The position numbers were made by a program, and so were the translations under genes. A model generated the notes under the pieces. The model did no database searches. It was not told the origin of the DNA and was given only the letters and a program-made list of their open reading frames with translations. A DNA stretch of 64,000 nt from an uncultured Lachnospiraceae bacterium (lineage in GTDB: Bacteria; Bacillota; Clostridia; Lachnospirales; Lachnospiraceae), in NCBI GenBank assembly GCA_910584585.1, contig CAJUBP010000016.1:8141-72140 (forward strand), given 5' to 3'. Positions 26,378-34,482 of the stretch are shown here, in pieces (the stretch's first letter is position 1; each line of letters starts with the position of its first letter).

Positions 26378-27253
26378 ATGGAATGGAACGAAAGGGAAAC
26401 AGGTAATATGCAGACAGTTCTGCAGATGGAACACGCAGGCGCGGAGCGTGGGAATGCATTTTGGCTGCGGGATGTGAATCTGACATTGGAGCCAGGAACT
26501 TTTATGGGAATCATCGGCAGAAACGGAGCGGGTAAGACAACGCTGTTTCATATGCTCTGCGGCCTTTGCCGCATCAGTCAGGGAGATGTCTGGCTGGAGG
26601 GAATCAGTATGAAGCAGGAGCCGGGACGCTGCAAACAGAAGCTGGGAATTATCTTTGATGACGACTATTTTCGGCTGGATCTCTCTGTAAAATATGCGGG
26701 AAAGGTGTATGGAAAATATTATGACAGGTACTCCCAGAAAGATTTTTTGTCATACTGCAGAAAATTTGAGGTGGATATCCGTCAAAATGTCAGGAAATTG
26801 TCCAAAGGAAATTATATGAAGTTCCAGCTGGCGTTTGCCCTGGCCCACCGTCCCCGGTTGATACTGATGGACGAACCGGAGGCAGGGTTGGATCCGGTGT
26901 TTCGGCGGGAATGGATGAATATGCTTTATGACATTATGGATGATGAGTGCAGTATTTTGTTTGCCACTCATTTGACGGAAGAACTGGAACAATATGCAGA
27001 TGCTGTGACTATGCTGTCTCAGGGCCGGCAGATATTTTCTCTTACTATGCCAAAGATAGAGGAACAATACCGGATTGTCAGAGGCAGCAAAGCCCAGTTG
27101 GACTTTCTGGAGAAGCGTCTGGTGGGCAGAAAGAGCATGGAACATTATGAAGAAGGACTGTTTCAGGAAGATGGCCGTGAATTATGGGTGGAGGTCAGCC
27201 AGTCGCGGCCCACTCTGGCCCAATTGATGGATTATCTGGATGGAAAATTTTAA
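26378..27253 (+). CDS. ABC transporter ATP-binding protein (first of two)
   Basis: A 291-aa nucleotide-binding subunit. Walker A is GRNGAGKT (47-54), the signature is LSKGNYMK (a variant of LSGGQ common in this ABC-2 subgroup), Walker B is LILMDEPEAGLD, and the switch His lies in FATHLTEEL. The last about 80 residues resemble the C-terminal regulatory end of YtrB/BcrA-like ATPases. It is the first gene behind the palindromic operator and is followed by a membrane protein, a GntR regulator, a second ATPase and a second membrane protein. Operons of this form respond to cell-envelope antibiotics in relatives. Start: AGGTG 8 nt before the ATG. Confidence 0.9.
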   Translation: MEWNERETGNMQTVLQMEHAGAERGNAFWLRDVNLTLEPGTFMGIIGRNGAGKTTLFHMLCGLCRISQGDVWLEGISMKQEPGRCKQKLGIIFDDDYFRLDLSVKYAGKVYGKYYDRYSQKDFLSYCRKFEVDIRQNVRKLSKGNYMKFQLAFALAHRPRLILMDEPEAGLDPVFRREWMNMLYDIMDDECSILFATHLTEELEQYADAVTMLSQGRQIFSLTMPKIEEQYRIVRGSKAQLDFLEKRLVGRKSMEHYEEGLFQEDGRELWVEVSQSRPTLAQLMDYLDGKF

Positions 27254-27277
27254 AATGGACAGAAGGGGAATGAGAAT

Positions 27278-28057
27278 ATGAAGAAAATATGGAAGGAAGC
27301 AGAAGAAAACAGAATGGGAAGTGAAGGAAAGACGGGAGACGGCAGAGGACGGCAGGGGACAAAAGACGGGCAGTACGCGGAATGGAAGAATTTTTCTCCT
27401 GCAAAATTCCTGAGTACCGGTCAGGAAATGCTGGTGGAGATTCGCGCCTCTCTTTATACAGCCAGGGGAAAAATGGGACTTATCTTATCTCTGGCAGGAT
27501 TTCTCTGGGGCCTGAGTGAAGCGAAAGGGGCTGCCAGAGGGGAATTCGAGCCTTTTGTCCTGGTTGCCTCTCTGCTGTGGGTGGCCATGGGGCTTGCCAT
27601 GCTGGTGACTTTGGAAAACAATAAGCTTTTGTATCTGCTTCCTGTCAGCAGAAAAGAATTTGCGGCCTTGCAGATACGGCGCCTGGCATGGACTTTTCTG
27701 ATGGTTTTGGGAGCGATGGCATTGTTTCTTGCCTGTATGAACAAAGACGCGGAGTTTTTTTGGAGAAACTTTTTTTTGAAGGCAATTCCTTTCAGCGGCG
27801 CTATGAGCATCTATACAATTGCGGCCATTAAGCCGGTGAAAGAGAGCCAGCAGACTGGGAAAAAGATTTATCAGTTGTCGAACGCTGTGATTCTTCTGGT
27901 GCTGATATGCTGCTTTTTGAATTTTATTGTGTTCGGAGATTCCTGGGACGTCTTAGATTTGGTCCTTTCAGTAACAGATTATATCGTAAATCTGTTTACC
28001 GTCGGATATCTCTATTGGAAATTCGGTTGCGCAGATGTATATTATGACGAAATATAG
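27278..28057 (+). CDS. ABC-associated membrane protein (permease), first of two
   Basis: A 259-aa protein. The first about 60 residues are charged and cytoplasmic. Five or six hydrophobic segments follow (KMGLILSLAGFLWGLSEA, FVLVASLLWVAMGLAMLVTL, LAWTFLMVLGAMALFLACM, and so on). It resembles ABC-2 type permeases found beside YtrA-like regulators, with no strong family signature. It sits 24 nt after its ATPase. Its stop codon region (AAATATAGAAAACAG) has been copied into the duplicated segment that follows. The substrate is unknown. Confidence 0.7.
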   Translation: MKKIWKEAEENRMGSEGKTGDGRGRQGTKDGQYAEWKNFSPAKFLSTGQEMLVEIRASLYTARGKMGLILSLAGFLWGLSEAKGAARGEFEPFVLVASLLWVAMGLAMLVTLENNKLLYLLPVSRKEFAALQIRRLAWTFLMVLGAMALFLACMNKDAEFFWRNFFLKAIPFSGAMSIYTIAAIKPVKESQQTGKKIYQLSNAVILLVLICCFLNFIVFGDSWDVLDLVLSVTDYIVNLFTVGYLYWKFGCADVYYDEI

Positions 28058-28197
28058 AAAACAGGATGGAAGGAAAATGCGAATAAAATATAGAAAACAG
28101 CTTGAAAGAGGACGCAGATGAAAAATGAGAAAACAGGATTGGAAAGAGGACGCAGATGAAAAATGAGAAAACAGGATTGGAAAGAGGACGCAGATGA
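28040..28197 (+). repeat. Tandem 38-bp repeats forming overlapping mini-ORFs before gntR
   Basis: Between permease and GntR genes, a unit with GAGGACGCAGATGAAAA is repeated with exact 38-bp period (ATGs at 28118, 28156, 28194), preceded by a degenerate unit whose ATG is at 28077. Each copy is an ORF of 13 or 14 codons: 28077-28121 (MRIKYRKQLERGRR), 28118-28159 and 28156-28197 (both MKNEKTGLERGRR). Each stop overlaps the next start as ATGA, and the last overlaps the gntR start in the same way, so the chain should be translationally coupled to gntR. Confidence 0.92.
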
Positions 28198-28568
28198 AAA
28201 TTTTAATTTCAAATACCAGCAATCTTGCTATATATGAGCAAATCATCCGGCAGATTAAGGACGCGGTGATAGCCAAAGAGATTCAGGAGGGAGAAATGCT
28301 GCCTTCCATACGTTCTTTGGCCAAAGACTTGCAGATCAGCGTGATTACCACAAAACGGGCATACGAAGAACTGGAAAAAGAAGGCCTGATTTATTCTGTG
28401 AAAGGCAAAGGGTTCTACGTTGCGAAACAGAATACCAGTATGCTGAAAGAAAAAAAGATACAAATGCTGGAGGAAGAGCTGGGAAAACTGGCGGCAGAGT
28501 GGAAACTGGCAGGGCTGACCAAAGAAGATATGAAAGATTATATTGAAGTGCTGTTTGAAGAATTCTAA
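28194..28568 (+). CDS. GntR-family repressor (YtrA subfamily)
   Basis: A 124-aa regulator: N-terminal winged helix (about 10-76; IYEQIIRQIKDAVI, LPSIRSLAKDLQISVITTKRAYEELEKEGLI) and a short C-terminal helical dimerisation tail, as in YtrA rather than larger GntR types. It should bind the long palindrome at 26215-26268 and repress its own operon, which carries two ABC ATPase/membrane pairs; this is inferred from family and context. The start codon overlaps the stop of the last of three chained mini-ORFs, each with a ribosome site (GAGGACGCAG). Confidence 0.9.
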   Translation: MKILISNTSNLAIYEQIIRQIKDAVIAKEIQEGEMLPSIRSLAKDLQISVITTKRAYEELEKEGLIYSVKGKGFYVAKQNTSMLKEKKIQMLEEELGKLAAEWKLAGLTKEDMKDYIEVLFEEF

Positions 28569-28658
28569 ATATTGCAAAGATAAAATTGAAGCATTGTTTG
28601 AGGATTTGCAGATATTATAAAGATGAGTATTGCAATAGAAAGCGGGAAGAGAAGGATT

Positions 28659-29594
28659 ATGGAAAAATGTCTGGGTGAATTACAAATCGCTGAAAATGGT
28701 TTCAGAGAGGAAGATGAGAAACACTGCAAAAGCAGCATAAAAACAGAGGGATTGTCCAAAAAGTACCGTAATTTTCAGCTTCAGGGCGTTACCCTGGAAG
28801 TGCCGGCCGGGAACATCCTTGGGCTGTTGGGCAGAAACGGCGCAGGCAAGACAACAGTAATGAAATTATTATCGGGGCATACGCGAAAAAGCGGCGGCAA
28901 AATATGGGTTGCGGGTTATGATCTGGATCGTGAACCGATTTCGGCCAAAGAACAGATTGGCCTGATGCTGGATGAACCTATGTTTTTTGAGACAAGAAGC
29001 CTGTGGGAAAATGGAGTGGCTTTCGGCAAATTTTATCCGGCCTTTGGCGAGGATACTTTTCGGAAATGGCTCTCTGTATTCAGACTGAAAAAGTCAGATT
29101 GGCCGGGGATGTTATCAAAGGGGGATCGGATGAAATTCCAGTTTGCCTTTGCCCTGTCGCACCATCCGAAAACGCTTCTTTTGGATGAACCCACTGGTAA
29201 TCTGGACCCTGTGTTCCGGAAAGAGTTTCTGGAACTTTTACAGGAGGCAGTGGAGGAAGAACAGATTGGCGTATTGTTTTCTTCCCATCTTACTTCGGAT
29301 CTGGAGCAGATTGCAGATGGGGTTGCGCTGCTGGAGCAGGGAGAGCTTCTCTACTGTGATTCCATGGAGATGCTGAAATCCCGTTACTGTCTGCTGAAAG
29401 GGGATCCTGAGATGGGAAAAAGGCTGAAAATGAGTAAGGAACCTGGAATTCTGGGAATTCAGGTCAGCAGAGTGGGATTTGAAGCAATGGCGGATTTGCA
29501 AAATATTTCGGACAATCTTCGGAGTATTATGGAGAGCGCGGTGCAGGAAGAGGTGGATTTATCAAAGTGGATGTACTATATGATAAAACATTGA
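28659..29594 (+). CDS. ABC transporter ATP-binding protein (second of two)
   Basis: About 311 aa. Walker A GRNGAGKT (about 58-65), signature LSKGDRMKF, Walker B LLLDEPTGNLDP, and switch His in FSSHLTSDL. It is a paralogue of the ATPase at 26378 (same LSKG variant and similar C-terminal end), so the operon probably arose by duplication. Start: ATG at 28659 has AGAAGG close by; the longer frame's ATG at 28623 has no convincing site. It follows gntR by 90 nt. Partnered with the membrane protein downstream. Confidence 0.9.
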   Translation: MEKCLGELQIAENGFREEDEKHCKSSIKTEGLSKKYRNFQLQGVTLEVPAGNILGLLGRNGAGKTTVMKLLSGHTRKSGGKIWVAGYDLDREPISAKEQIGLMLDEPMFFETRSLWENGVAFGKFYPAFGEDTFRKWLSVFRLKKSDWPGMLSKGDRMKFQFAFALSHHPKTLLLDEPTGNLDPVFRKEFLELLQEAVEEEQIGVLFSSHLTSDLEQIADGVALLEQGELLYCDSMEMLKSRYCLLKGDPEMGKRLKMSKEPGILGIQVSRVGFEAMADLQNISDNLRSIMESAVQEEVDLSKWMYYMIKH

Positions 29595-29616
29595 TTTAAA
29601 ACAGGGAGGAAACATT

Positions 29617-30207
29617 ATGTGGAAAAAAATTATGCAGTTTGATAACCCAAATGGTCTGGGAGGATTTGTGCGTTCCCCTTTTTTGAATATCAATCAGAGA
29701 GTTACCGGAAAAGGCGCCATGGGCACCAGAGGGATGCTCCTGTTTCTGGGATACAGTTTTTATTTTATTCTGGCTCTGTGCGGAGATTATAGGGAGTCGG
29801 TATTTATGGCTGATTTGGCATCAGCGTTTGTCATGTTTCTTATGCTCTTTACCATGGCCCGTTATACCAGAAAAGAAGGAGAATATTGGCGGCCGGTCTA
29901 CCAGAAAATCAAATATTTTCCTGTAGACAGAAAGAAATATCTGCTGGCTAAGGCAGTGCCGGCGGGACATGTGATTGGAATGGTTCTTGGGGTTCAATGG
30001 GCTGCTTATCTGTGCAGGATGTTCATGCACCGGGAGATTCCCATGGAAACCATTGGGTTTATCACCATTGCCGCGCTGTTTGCTGGAATCTGGTATTTTC
30101 TTTCCTTCTTGCTCTTGATGGTATTGGGAGAGCGGGCAATGAATCTGTTTCCGGTTCCTTTTGTAGCAGGAATCATTATCGTGCATCTTTTATGCCATGC
30201 AGGGTAG
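29617..30207 (+). CDS. ABC-associated membrane protein, second of two
   Basis: A 196-aa protein with about five hydrophobic helices, starting 22 nt after the second ATPase (GGGAGGAAACATT before the ATG). Sequence near the middle (ARYTRKEGEYWRPVYQKIKYFPVDRKKYLLAKA) resembles the loop of ABC-2 membrane proteins seen with GntR-linked ATPases. No strong family signature. It is the last gene of the operon; the longer reading frame overlapping its 3' part belongs to rsmA. Confidence 0.65.
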   Translation: MWKKIMQFDNPNGLGGFVRSPFLNINQRVTGKGAMGTRGMLLFLGYSFYFILALCGDYRESVFMADLASAFVMFLMLFTMARYTRKEGEYWRPVYQKIKYFPVDRKKYLLAKAVPAGHVIGMVLGVQWAAYLCRMFMHREIPMETIGFITIAALFAGIWYFLSFLLLMVLGERAMNLFPVPFVAGIIIVHLLCHAG

Positions 30208-30299
30208 CCTTTTGTGCCGCAGAGGAATTTTCTTGTGATTTTTGGGTAACAGATCAGGCTGAACTGTTGCCATTTTCGGAACAGGAATCGGAAAACAGA

Positions 30300-30328
30300 T
30301 TGCTATCTCAGGAAAAAACATGTATAAT
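30300..30328 (+). promoter_or_regulatory. SigA promoter for rsmA
   Basis: TTGCTA (30300-30305), 17-bp spacer, TATAAT (30323-30328) in the 182-bp gap before rsmA. It fits the SigA consensus well. No terminator was recognised in the gap. Confidence 0.65.
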
Positions 30329-30389
30329 CTTTTCATTATTAGGGAACCAAAGTATGCAGTGCGGGAGAACGCACCGGATGGAGGAAGTC

Positions 30390-31265
30390 ATGGCAGATTT
30401 AGGAAAACCGCAGAACACCATAGCTATATTGCAGAAATACCACTTTAACTTTCAGAAGAAATTCGGACAGAATTTCCTGATTGATCCCAGAGTTCTGGAT
30501 AAGATTATCGTTGCCGCCGGAATTACCAAAGAGGATTTTGTGTTGGAAATCGGGCCGGGAATCGGAACAATGACACAATATCTCTGTGAAAACGCCAGAG
30601 AGGTAACGGCGGTGGAAATTGACAGAAACTTAATTCCCATATTGGAGGATACGCTGCATGATTATGAAAATGTGGAGATAATCAACGAAGATATTCTCAA
30701 AGTAGATATCAATCGTCTGGCTCAGGAAAAGAATAACGGCAACCCCATCAAAGTAGTGGCGAACCTGCCCTACTATATTACGACTCCCATCATTATGGGC
30801 CTGTTTGAAAGCCATGTTCCGGTAGACAGCATTACCATAATGGTGCAGAAAGAGGTGGCAGAGCGCATGCAGGCGGGACCGGGAAGCAAGGATTACGGAG
30901 CGTTATCCCTGGCAGTCCAGTACTATGCCAAGCCGGAAATAATTGCCCACGTACCCCCCAATTGCTTTATGCCAAGGCCCAAAGTGGGAAGCGCAGTCAT
31001 CCGGTTGGTTAGGCATGAAAAGGCGGCGGTGCAGCCAGAAAATGAAGAGCTGATGTTTCGCGTAATCCGCGCCTCCTTTAACCAGAGACGCAAAACGCTG
31101 GTAAACGGACTGAATAATTCACCGGAAATTCCGGCTTCAAAAGAACAAATAGCGGCTGCGTTGGAACAACTGGGACTAAATCCAAATGTACGGGGAGAAG
31201 CCCTCACTTTAGAACAATTTGCAAGATTAAGCGACATTCTGGAGCAGCAGCGAAACATTCCTTAA
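30390..31265 (+). CDS. rsmA: 16S rRNA dimethyladenosine transferase
   Basis: A 291-aa RsmA/KsgA that dimethylates two adjacent adenines in helix 45 of 16S rRNA, using SAM. Motifs: KKFGQNFLIDPRVLDKI, the SAM site EIGPGIGTMTQYL, ITAVEIDRN-type acidic motif (VTAVEIDRNLIPIL), and the catalytic NLPYYITTP. The C-terminal helical domain (FNQRRKTLVNGL) is present and length is normal. Start: GGAGG 6 nt before the ATG at 30390. The open frame runs back to 29997 but overlaps the membrane protein gene and has no homology, so that extension is not used. Confidence 0.96.
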   Translation: MADLGKPQNTIAILQKYHFNFQKKFGQNFLIDPRVLDKIIVAAGITKEDFVLEIGPGIGTMTQYLCENAREVTAVEIDRNLIPILEDTLHDYENVEIINEDILKVDINRLAQEKNNGNPIKVVANLPYYITTPIIMGLFESHVPVDSITIMVQKEVAERMQAGPGSKDYGALSLAVQYYAKPEIIAHVPPNCFMPRPKVGSAVIRLVRHEKAAVQPENEELMFRVIRASFNQRRKTLVNGLNNSPEIPASKEQIAAALEQLGLNPNVRGEALTLEQFARLSDILEQQRNIP

Positions 31266-31295
31266 ACTCACTCTGGCCTTACAAAGAACATTTTA

Positions 31296-31318
31296 TATTT
31301 CCGTCCGTCCCCAAATAT
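31296..31318 (+). repeat. Solo right end of the dispersed hairpin element
   Basis: TATTTCCGTCCGTCCCCAAA repeats the right terminus of the element at 10965-11056 (ATTTCCGTCCGTATCCAAAA). No left arm was found nearby. It lies between the convergent rsmA and TIGR03915-like genes. Confidence 0.5.
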
Positions 31319-31330
31319 AAAAATTCCATT

Positions 31331-32137
31331 CTATTTCCGATAAGCCTCACTTTGGTTAAATTCTATCACATCCTTCTGGAACCGTTTCAGGATATTCTGG
31401 TTTTGAAGTTTGGGATTGATCCGGGCCTCAATGGCTATGCTGTGAAAGAACCCGCACCAGAGCTTCTGGTATTCCAGCTCTTCTGGGGAAAAGCGGCTCA
31501 GCATCTCTTCATTCAGGCTGCTGGTATCTGTCAGAAAGAAGCCTTTCCCTTTGGGATGAAGGGCGGCCTGGCTGTGGGAGGCGTCATAGATCATGAAGTT
31601 CTCCTGGGGAAGCCGGTCAGCAAAGTGTTCTCCAAGGAAAGGAAGTACATGATTCTTAGGGTGGACTCTGGCAAAAAGCAGGCCGTTTTCCAATTCCTGG
31701 AACCGCAGGAATCCAAGGAGATGATGGGCCTCATTGAAAGTGCTTCGGGAAAGCTGGAATACCCGGTTGACGCAGGGCTCTCCCAGATAGTTCAGTACCT
31801 TGCTGCCGTCTTTTAGGGACAGTGCCAGCACGACCGTATGGTAGATGGCATTTGCCTTGTCCATTTCTTTTTTTTGTTTGCAATGTTCCTCCAGCGCAGA
31901 GGCGGCCTGGCACAATTCTGTATAGGTTTCTTCTCCCAGGCGCTTTCGCAGCGTGCGGGCTACTTTTTCACTTTTCTCATAATCAGTGGAGACAGTAATA
32001 TATTGGTCAAATAAAGTGCAGTTGTCCGGCGGACAGACGGTAAGTGAAATATTTGCGTGTCCGTATCTGCTGGCCCAGGCATCGTAGACCCCGGTAAAAA
32101 TTCCGTCAATACTGTTTTCACAGATGAATACATACAT
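31331..32137 (-). CDS. TIGR03915-like DNA metabolism/repair protein
   Basis: A 268-aa protein resembling the TIGR03915 (DUF4130) family, which in many clostridia is encoded beside the TIGR03916 radical SAM protein, as here. Visible features: MYVFICENSIDGIFTGVYDAW at the start, FNEAHHLLGFLRF in the middle, and DRLPQENFMIYDASHSQA. The family is thought to act in DNA repair, by analogy with uracil-DNA glycosylase families; no catalytic mechanism is established to my knowledge. Start: AAAGGAATTGCC before the ATG. It lies 121 nt after the radical SAM gene and is probably in one transcript with it. Confidence 0.8.
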   Translation of the reverse strand: MYVFICENSIDGIFTGVYDAWASRYGHANISLTVCPPDNCTLFDQYITVSTDYEKSEKVARTLRKRLGEETYTELCQAASALEEHCKQKKEMDKANAIYHTVVLALSLKDGSKVLNYLGEPCVNRVFQLSRSTFNEAHHLLGFLRFQELENGLLFARVHPKNHVLPFLGEHFADRLPQENFMIYDASHSQAALHPKGKGFFLTDTSSLNEEMLSRFSPEELEYQKLWCGFFHSIAIEARINPKLQNQNILKRFQKDVIEFNQSEAYRK

Positions 32138-32258
32138 GGCAATTCCTTTCGTTTGAGCATGAATATCAGCAGGCGGTGAATCATTTATTCAAGTCGAAGC
32201 GGCAATGTTCGGAGTAATTGTTCCTTTCACATCGTTCAGGCAGCAGCGCGGAAGATAG

Positions 32259-33617
32259 CTAAACAGCGGCAATCTGCTGATTTGGCGGAATGATCCGGGC
32301 ATCCGTCAGCTGGAATTCAGAGCGCATGTCTTTATCAAAGAAGCTGAGCTGCTGGTATCCGCTTTCCCGGATATCTCTCGGAAGCTGCGTCTTATCCCGC
32401 ATCAAATTCTCACAGATATAGTTTTCTTCCAGTTTGGTGTTGTACATCATTTTGCCGGAGCAGGTAATGAAATACAGGGCTCGTTTCAGAACTACGCCGA
32501 TTTTTTTCAAATCGTCAAAGCTGAGGTTGTTTCTCTTCCGGGCTTTCACAATGCGTTCGGCGGACTTGTAGCCGATGCCGGGCACCCGCAGCAGCGTCTG
32601 GTAGGGAGCCTTATTAATTTCCACAGGGAAGCATTCTAAATGGCGCAGGGCCCAGTCGCACTTGGGGTCCAGAAAGATATTAAAGTCCGGGCGATCTTCT
32701 GACAGCAGCTCCGAAACCTGAAAGTGGTAGTAGCGCAGCAGCCAGTCCGCTTGATACAGACGGTGTTCCCGCAGCAGCGGAGGACCTCCGGGCAGGGCAG
32801 GCAGAAGAGAATTCCCGTTCACATTGACGAAAGCGGAATAAAACACCCGTTTCAGCTGGAACTTCTGGTAAAGACCTTCCGCAACGCTCATAATCTGAAA
32901 ATCATTCTCCGGGGTGGCTCCGATAATCATCTGGGTGGACTGGCCGGCAGGGACAAACTGCGGAGCCTCTCGATATACCGTTAATTCCTGTTTATTGTCG
33001 GTAATCCGGTTCTGGATCTGGCGCATGGGCTTTAAGATCGTATTGCGGGACTTACAAGGGGCAAGCCGGCGGAGTCCGTCTGCCGTGGGAAGTTCCAGGT
33101 TGATGCTCATGCGATCCACAAGAAAACCGGTCTTCTCGATTAAAAATGGATCGGCGCCTGGGATGGACTTCACATGAATATATCCGCGGAACTGGTGGAC
33201 ATTGCGGAGCTGATATATGGTCTGGTAAATCAAATCCATGGTATAGTTAGGGCTTACCAGAATGCCGGAACTTAAAAATAAACCTTCAATATAATTGCGG
33301 CGGTAGAATTCCATAGTAAGGGTACAGATTTCTTCCGGCGTAAAAGAGGCCCGGACCACATCTGTGCCGCAGTTATTCAGGCAGTAGGCGCAATTAAAGA
33401 TGCATTCATTGGTGAATAAGATCTTCAAAAGCGAAATGCATCTTCCGTCAGCAGAAAAACTGTGGCAGATGCCGGGAGCAACAGAATTCCCCATGCCTTT
33501 GCCGTTGCCCTTCCGATCCACGCCGCTGGAAGTGCAGGCGACATCATATTTGGCGGCGTCTGACAGGATTGTTAATTTCTCCAATAAATTCATGTTTTTC
33601 TGTAAATTCATAAGCAC
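32259..33617 (-). CDS. TIGR03916-like radical SAM protein, DNA-modification/repair
   Basis: A 452-aa radical SAM enzyme. The cluster motif is CIFNCAYC (about 74-81), the family-standard C-x3-C-x2-C. The TIM-barrel portion continues to about 300, and a helix-hairpin-helix DNA-binding motif (LLRVPGIGYKSAERIVKARKRNNL) lies at about 340-365. Family members are predicted to repair or modify DNA using a 5'-deoxyadenosyl radical; the reaction is unknown. Two LexA-like boxes lie directly upstream. The start is GTG at 33617 or ATG at 33611, both near AAAAGG; the GTG gives the listed length. Confidence 0.88.
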   Translation of the reverse strand: MLMNLQKNMNLLEKLTILSDAAKYDVACTSSGVDRKGNGKGMGNSVAPGICHSFSADGRCISLLKILFTNECIFNCAYCLNNCGTDVVRASFTPEEICTLTMEFYRRNYIEGLFLSSGILVSPNYTMDLIYQTIYQLRNVHQFRGYIHVKSIPGADPFLIEKTGFLVDRMSINLELPTADGLRRLAPCKSRNTILKPMRQIQNRITDNKQELTVYREAPQFVPAGQSTQMIIGATPENDFQIMSVAEGLYQKFQLKRVFYSAFVNVNGNSLLPALPGGPPLLREHRLYQADWLLRYYHFQVSELLSEDRPDFNIFLDPKCDWALRHLECFPVEINKAPYQTLLRVPGIGYKSAERIVKARKRNNLSFDDLKKIGVVLKRALYFITCSGKMMYNTKLEENYICENLMRDKTQLPRDIRESGYQQLSFFDKDMRSEFQLTDARIIPPNQQIAAV

Positions 33618-33639
33618 ACAACCTTTTCCAAAACAAGTA

Positions 33640-33711
33640 CGAACTCATGTTCTGAAACTATATTAACATATGGGCGGGAGAAAATCAAGAGAAAAACAGA
33701 ATATTTGTTCG
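33640..33711 (-). promoter_or_regulatory. Two LexA-like (SOS) boxes
   Basis: CGAACTCATGTTCT (33640-33653) has a perfect GAAC-N4-GTTC core. Read on the minus strand, 33711-33698 is CGAACAAATATTCT, one base off the same core. The pair lies 23 and 81 bp upstream of the radical SAM start, typical positions for LexA repression in Gram-positives. Confidence 0.65.
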
Positions 33712-33743
33712 AAAATTTATTTTAAGACTGAGCATAAACAATG

Positions 33744-33978
33744 ACCGCTTTTTCTGCTTTCAAGCGGTATTTTAAACAGAATAAGGATTAGAAAAATGCA
33801 ACATTTTATATCAAATTGTTGCATTTTTCTAATTACACTGATAATATCGGATGTTCCGGGAGATACTTAACCTCATTTTATAAAAAAATTGAAAAGTTTT
33901 TCCTTGTTTTACTTCCGCAATTCCTTTATTTTCCAGGCTTTCAGGGGCCATGCAACAATTTGATATAAAGTGTTGCAT
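33744..33978. repeat. Divergent spacer with hairpins, including one inverted 29-bp pair
   Basis: The 402-bp gap between the radical SAM and csrA starts holds no gene. It has a hairpin ACCGCTT/AAGCGGT (33744-33768), a 17-bp perfect stem (33787-33803 with 33817-33833) and a second shorter stem at 33950-33978. The 29-bp cores (33796-33824 and 33950-33978) share ATGCAACA...TGTTGCAT ends and are reverse complements of each other except for one base in the loop. Possible roles are a terminator (T-rich right arm) or a paired operator. No promoter for csrA was assigned. Confidence 0.7.
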
Positions 33979-34019
33979 GATCTCATCAGGAAAATGAAAG
34001 GAAACAGGAGGTTAAAAGG

Positions 34020-34331
34020 ATGCTGAAACTTACTGTAAAACCAGGGGAATACGTACTGATCGGGGATGATATCAAGATTGTATTTACCGGCGGCAGTTCC
34101 AATAATCTGAGGATTTTGGTGGATGCGCCGAAAAAGTACAACATTGCCAGAAGCGATGCGCTGGAACGCTATGGCATGGCTCCCGATCCCGGCAATGAGG
34201 TAAAACATTACCGGGACAGAGAGATATCTCCGGAAGCGAAAGAAAAGATCAGGAAAATTCTTATGGCGGAACGCAGACAGGCGCGGGTTTTAGAAAAAAG
34301 GAAAAGTGTTAATAATTCCAGATTAACCTAG
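34020..34331 (+). CDS. csrA: Carbon storage regulator CsrA (RNA-binding)
   Basis: A 103-aa protein. Residues 1-50 are the CsrA fold (MLKLTVKPGEYVLIGDDIKIVF, ILVDAPKKYNIARSDAL). The helix-bearing end is longer than in Bacillus CsrA (about 74 aa), with a basic tail (MAERRQARVLEKRKSVNN). CsrA binds GGA in hairpin loops of mRNA leaders and blocks ribosome access. It lies directly upstream of flagellin, the classic target; the flagellin leader has two GGA sites. The usual antagonist FliW is not in the window. Start: AGGAGG lies before the ATG. Confidence 0.88.
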   Translation: MLKLTVKPGEYVLIGDDIKIVFTGGSSNNLRILVDAPKKYNIARSDALERYGMAPDPGNEVKHYRDREISPEAKEKIRKILMAERRQARVLEKRKSVNNSRLT

Positions 34332-34380
34332 GGATCTGGCATTGTTATAGAAGAAATTCCGTGATGCGGAGTTTTCAAAT

Positions 34381-34433
34381 CCGCTTGAATGCTATTAAGC
34401 GGGTTTTAAAGAAACATGGCTGATGGCCGAGAC
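34381..34433 (+). promoter_or_regulatory. csrA terminator overlapping a SigD (sigma-28) flagellin promoter
   Basis: A hairpin CCGCTT/AAGCGG (34381-34386, 34397-34402) and GTTTTA follow csrA. The TAAA at 34407-34410, 15 bp spacer and GCCGAGAC (34426-34433) closely match the sigma-28 consensus (TAAA-N15-GCCGATAT). The T-tract of the terminator thus forms the -35. The transcript would start near 34440. Confidence 0.7.
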
Positions 34434-34440
34434 CATAATA

Positions 34441-34475
34441 TTGCAAATGGATTTGCAAAGAAAAAACAAGGAGGA
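34441..34475 (+). promoter_or_regulatory. Two CsrA sites in the flagellin leader
   Basis: TTGCAAA-TGGA-TTTGCAA (34441-34458) forms a 7-bp stem with a GGA-bearing tetraloop. ACAAGGAGG (34466-34474) is both a CsrA-like ACARGGA site and the flagellin Shine-Dalgarno. The two GGAs are 21 nt apart, suited to bridging by one CsrA dimer, as in Bacillus hag mRNA. Confidence 0.7.
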
Positions 34476-34482
34476 AAACATT

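Noticed and set aside
26271..26477. 68-codon plus-strand ORF overlapping the first ABC ATPase start
   Set aside because: It lies downstream of the promoter but has no ribosome site or domain, and it overlaps the better-supported ATPase start at 26378.
29997..30389. N-terminal extension of the rsmA frame by 131 codons
   Set aside because: It overlaps the membrane protein gene, has no homology to the methyltransferase family, and the promoter and ribosome site at 30300-30389 place the start at 30390.
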